Positions 5,252 to 6,187 of a stretch of 6,187 bases of DNA are shown in pieces. Source of the stretch: Sphingobium sp. (GTDB lineage Bacteria > Pseudomonadota > Alphaproteobacteria > Sphingomonadales > Sphingomonadaceae); the NCBI GenBank assembly GCA_020051025.1, contig JAGVJS010000364.1:1-6187 (forward strand). The letters run 5' to 3'. The notes below the pieces were generated by a model. It was not told the DNA's origin and ran no database searches. It was given only the letters and a program-made list of their open reading frames with translations. The stretch's first letter is position 1; every line of letters begins with the position of its first letter. The translations under genes were made by a program, and so were the position numbers.

Positions 5252-6187
5252 TTACCGGCAGACCGCCCATTTGTCGCAACGGATGCTGTCCGCGCCGGGC
5301 AGGCTACGCAGATAATCCTGCGTCCATCGTCGCCCGCCGACCACGACATTCTCCAAAGCCGGCGGATCGACATCCACGGTGACGGATGGCTTCGTTTCCC
5401 GGCCAACCGTCACGTTGCTGAGCCGCAGGTTGCGGATCGGCGCATGGGGCAGGCCGCGTACGATCAGGACGCGTTCGGTGGATGCGACCGTGCAATCCTG
5501 CGCCGACACATGGGCGACCTGCGGCACATGGCCGCCGCCTTCGCCTTCCTCATAGAGCATCCAGATCTGGATGAACGCCTTGTCCACGGCGCCGGCCTGG
5601 ACACGGCGCAGATGGACATGCTCGACCATGCCGCCGCGATAGCTGTTCGACTTGATGATCAGCGCCCGCGTCAGGTTAGGGCTGTCCATCCGACAGTCAT
5701 GGACGAAGATATTGCGCACGCCGCCGGTCAGTTCGCTGCCGATCGCCACGCCGGCATGGCCGTCCTTCATCAGGCAATGGCGGATGACGATATTCTCGCA
5801 TGGTTTGCCCAGTCGTCGGCCATCGGCATTGCGCGCAGCCTTGATGGCGATGCAGTCGTCGCCGGTATCGAATATGCATTGCTCGATCAGCACGCCGTTA
5901 CAGGATTCCGGGTCGATACCGTCATTGTTCGGCCCATGGCTGGAGCAGGTGACGCGGCGGAAGGTCACGTCGCTGCAATCGACCGGATGGACTTGCCAGA
6001 AGGGCGCGGCCTCTACGGTAATGCCCTCCATCAGCACCCGGCGGCAACGATAGGGCTGAAAGAAGGACGGGCGCAGTCGGCTACCTTCACCGAATATGCG
6101 CTCCGCAACCGGCACGCCGCGCTCTGCCATGGCGAACAGGCGGGCGCGGTCGGCGGCCTGCCGCTCCTGCTCCGGCGTGTCGCGATA
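5252..6187 (-). CDS. Glycoside hydrolase family 28 (polygalacturonase-like) protein, N-terminus missing
   Basis: The frame is open to the right edge, reading YRDTPEQERQAADRARLFA before the Met at 6128-6130, so that Met is internal. The 311 visible residues form the right-handed beta-helix of GH28, which hydrolyses galacturonan-type linkages in pectin. Counting from the internal Met, the motifs are: RLRPSFFQPYRC (18-29), WQVHPV (45-50), GPNNDGIDPESC (66-77, the NTD-type catalytic Asp), TGDDCIAIK (89-97, the Asp pair), GHAGVAIGSE (124-133, the catalytic His) and ALIIKSNSYRGG (156-167). The last corresponds to the RIK substrate-binding motif, but its Arg is Ile. Full-length relatives are about 450-500 residues, so some 150-190 residues plus a signal peptide lie outside. 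It is convergent with the Dabb gene, ten bases away, with no obvious terminator between. Exact pectic substrate is unknown. Confidence 0.94.
   Translation of the reverse strand, partial: YRDTPEQERQAADRARLFAMAERGVPVAERIFGEGSRLRPSFFQPYRCRRVLMEGITVEAAPFWQVHPVDCSDVTFRRVTCSSHGPNNDGIDPESCNGVLIEQCIFDTGDDCIAIKAARNADGRRLGKPCENIVIRHCLMKDGHAGVAIGSELTGGVRNIFVHDCRMDSPNLTRALIIKSNSYRGGMVEHVHLRRVQAGAVDKAFIQIWMLYEEGEGGGHVPQVAHVSAQDCTVASTERVLIVRGLPHAPIRNLRLSNVTVGRETKPSVTVDVDPPALENVVVGGRRWTQDYLRSLPGADSIRCDKWAVCR

Noticed and set aside
1..6187. tRNA or rRNA genes, CRISPR arrays, insertion sequences, attachment sites
   Set aside because: No cloverleaf-like segments, regularly spaced repeats, transposase frames or paired terminal repeats were seen; almost all bases are coding.

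Overview
The window is high-GC and gene-dense. It fits an alphaproteobacterium of the Sphingomonadales (Sphingobium, Sphingomonas or Novosphingobium type). That assignment is an inference from codon style, tight ATGA gene overlaps, several twin-arginine signal peptides and the protein families present; no rRNA or other phylogenetic marker is in view. It contains six protein genes, two of them cut by the window edges. There are no RNA genes, mobile elements, CRISPR arrays or gene-free stretches over 64 bases.

Left block, + strand (1-3717): four closely packed genes, probably one operon whose promoter lies left of the window. In order they are: the C-terminal part of a 3-keto-disaccharide hydrolase domain protein (DUF1080 family); a small Tat-exported subunit of the gluconate 2-dehydrogenase subunit 3 family; a Tat-exported TIM-barrel sugar isomerase/epimerase-like protein; and a 560-residue GMC-family FAD oxidoreductase with a cysteine cluster and no signal peptide of its own. 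The set fits a periplasmic oxidative route of glycoside breakdown. The GMC enzyme plus small subunit would oxidise a sugar ring hydroxyl (C3 by analogy with glucoside 3-dehydrogenases), the DUF1080 protein would cleave the keto-glycoside, and the TIM-barrel protein would process a keto-sugar intermediate. No cytochrome c electron acceptor is encoded in the window.

Middle block, + strand (3782-5241): a LacI/GalR repressor, overlapping by four bases a small Tat-signal Dabb-fold (stress-responsive alpha/beta barrel) protein. The repressor is the likely local regulator of the sugar genes on one or both sides.

Right block, - strand (5252-6187): most of a glycoside hydrolase family 28 (polygalacturonase-like) enzyme, running off the right edge and convergent with the Dabb gene across only 10 bases. 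It places the cluster in a plant-polysaccharide (pectin-type) utilisation setting. One of its active-site motifs deviates from the family pattern.
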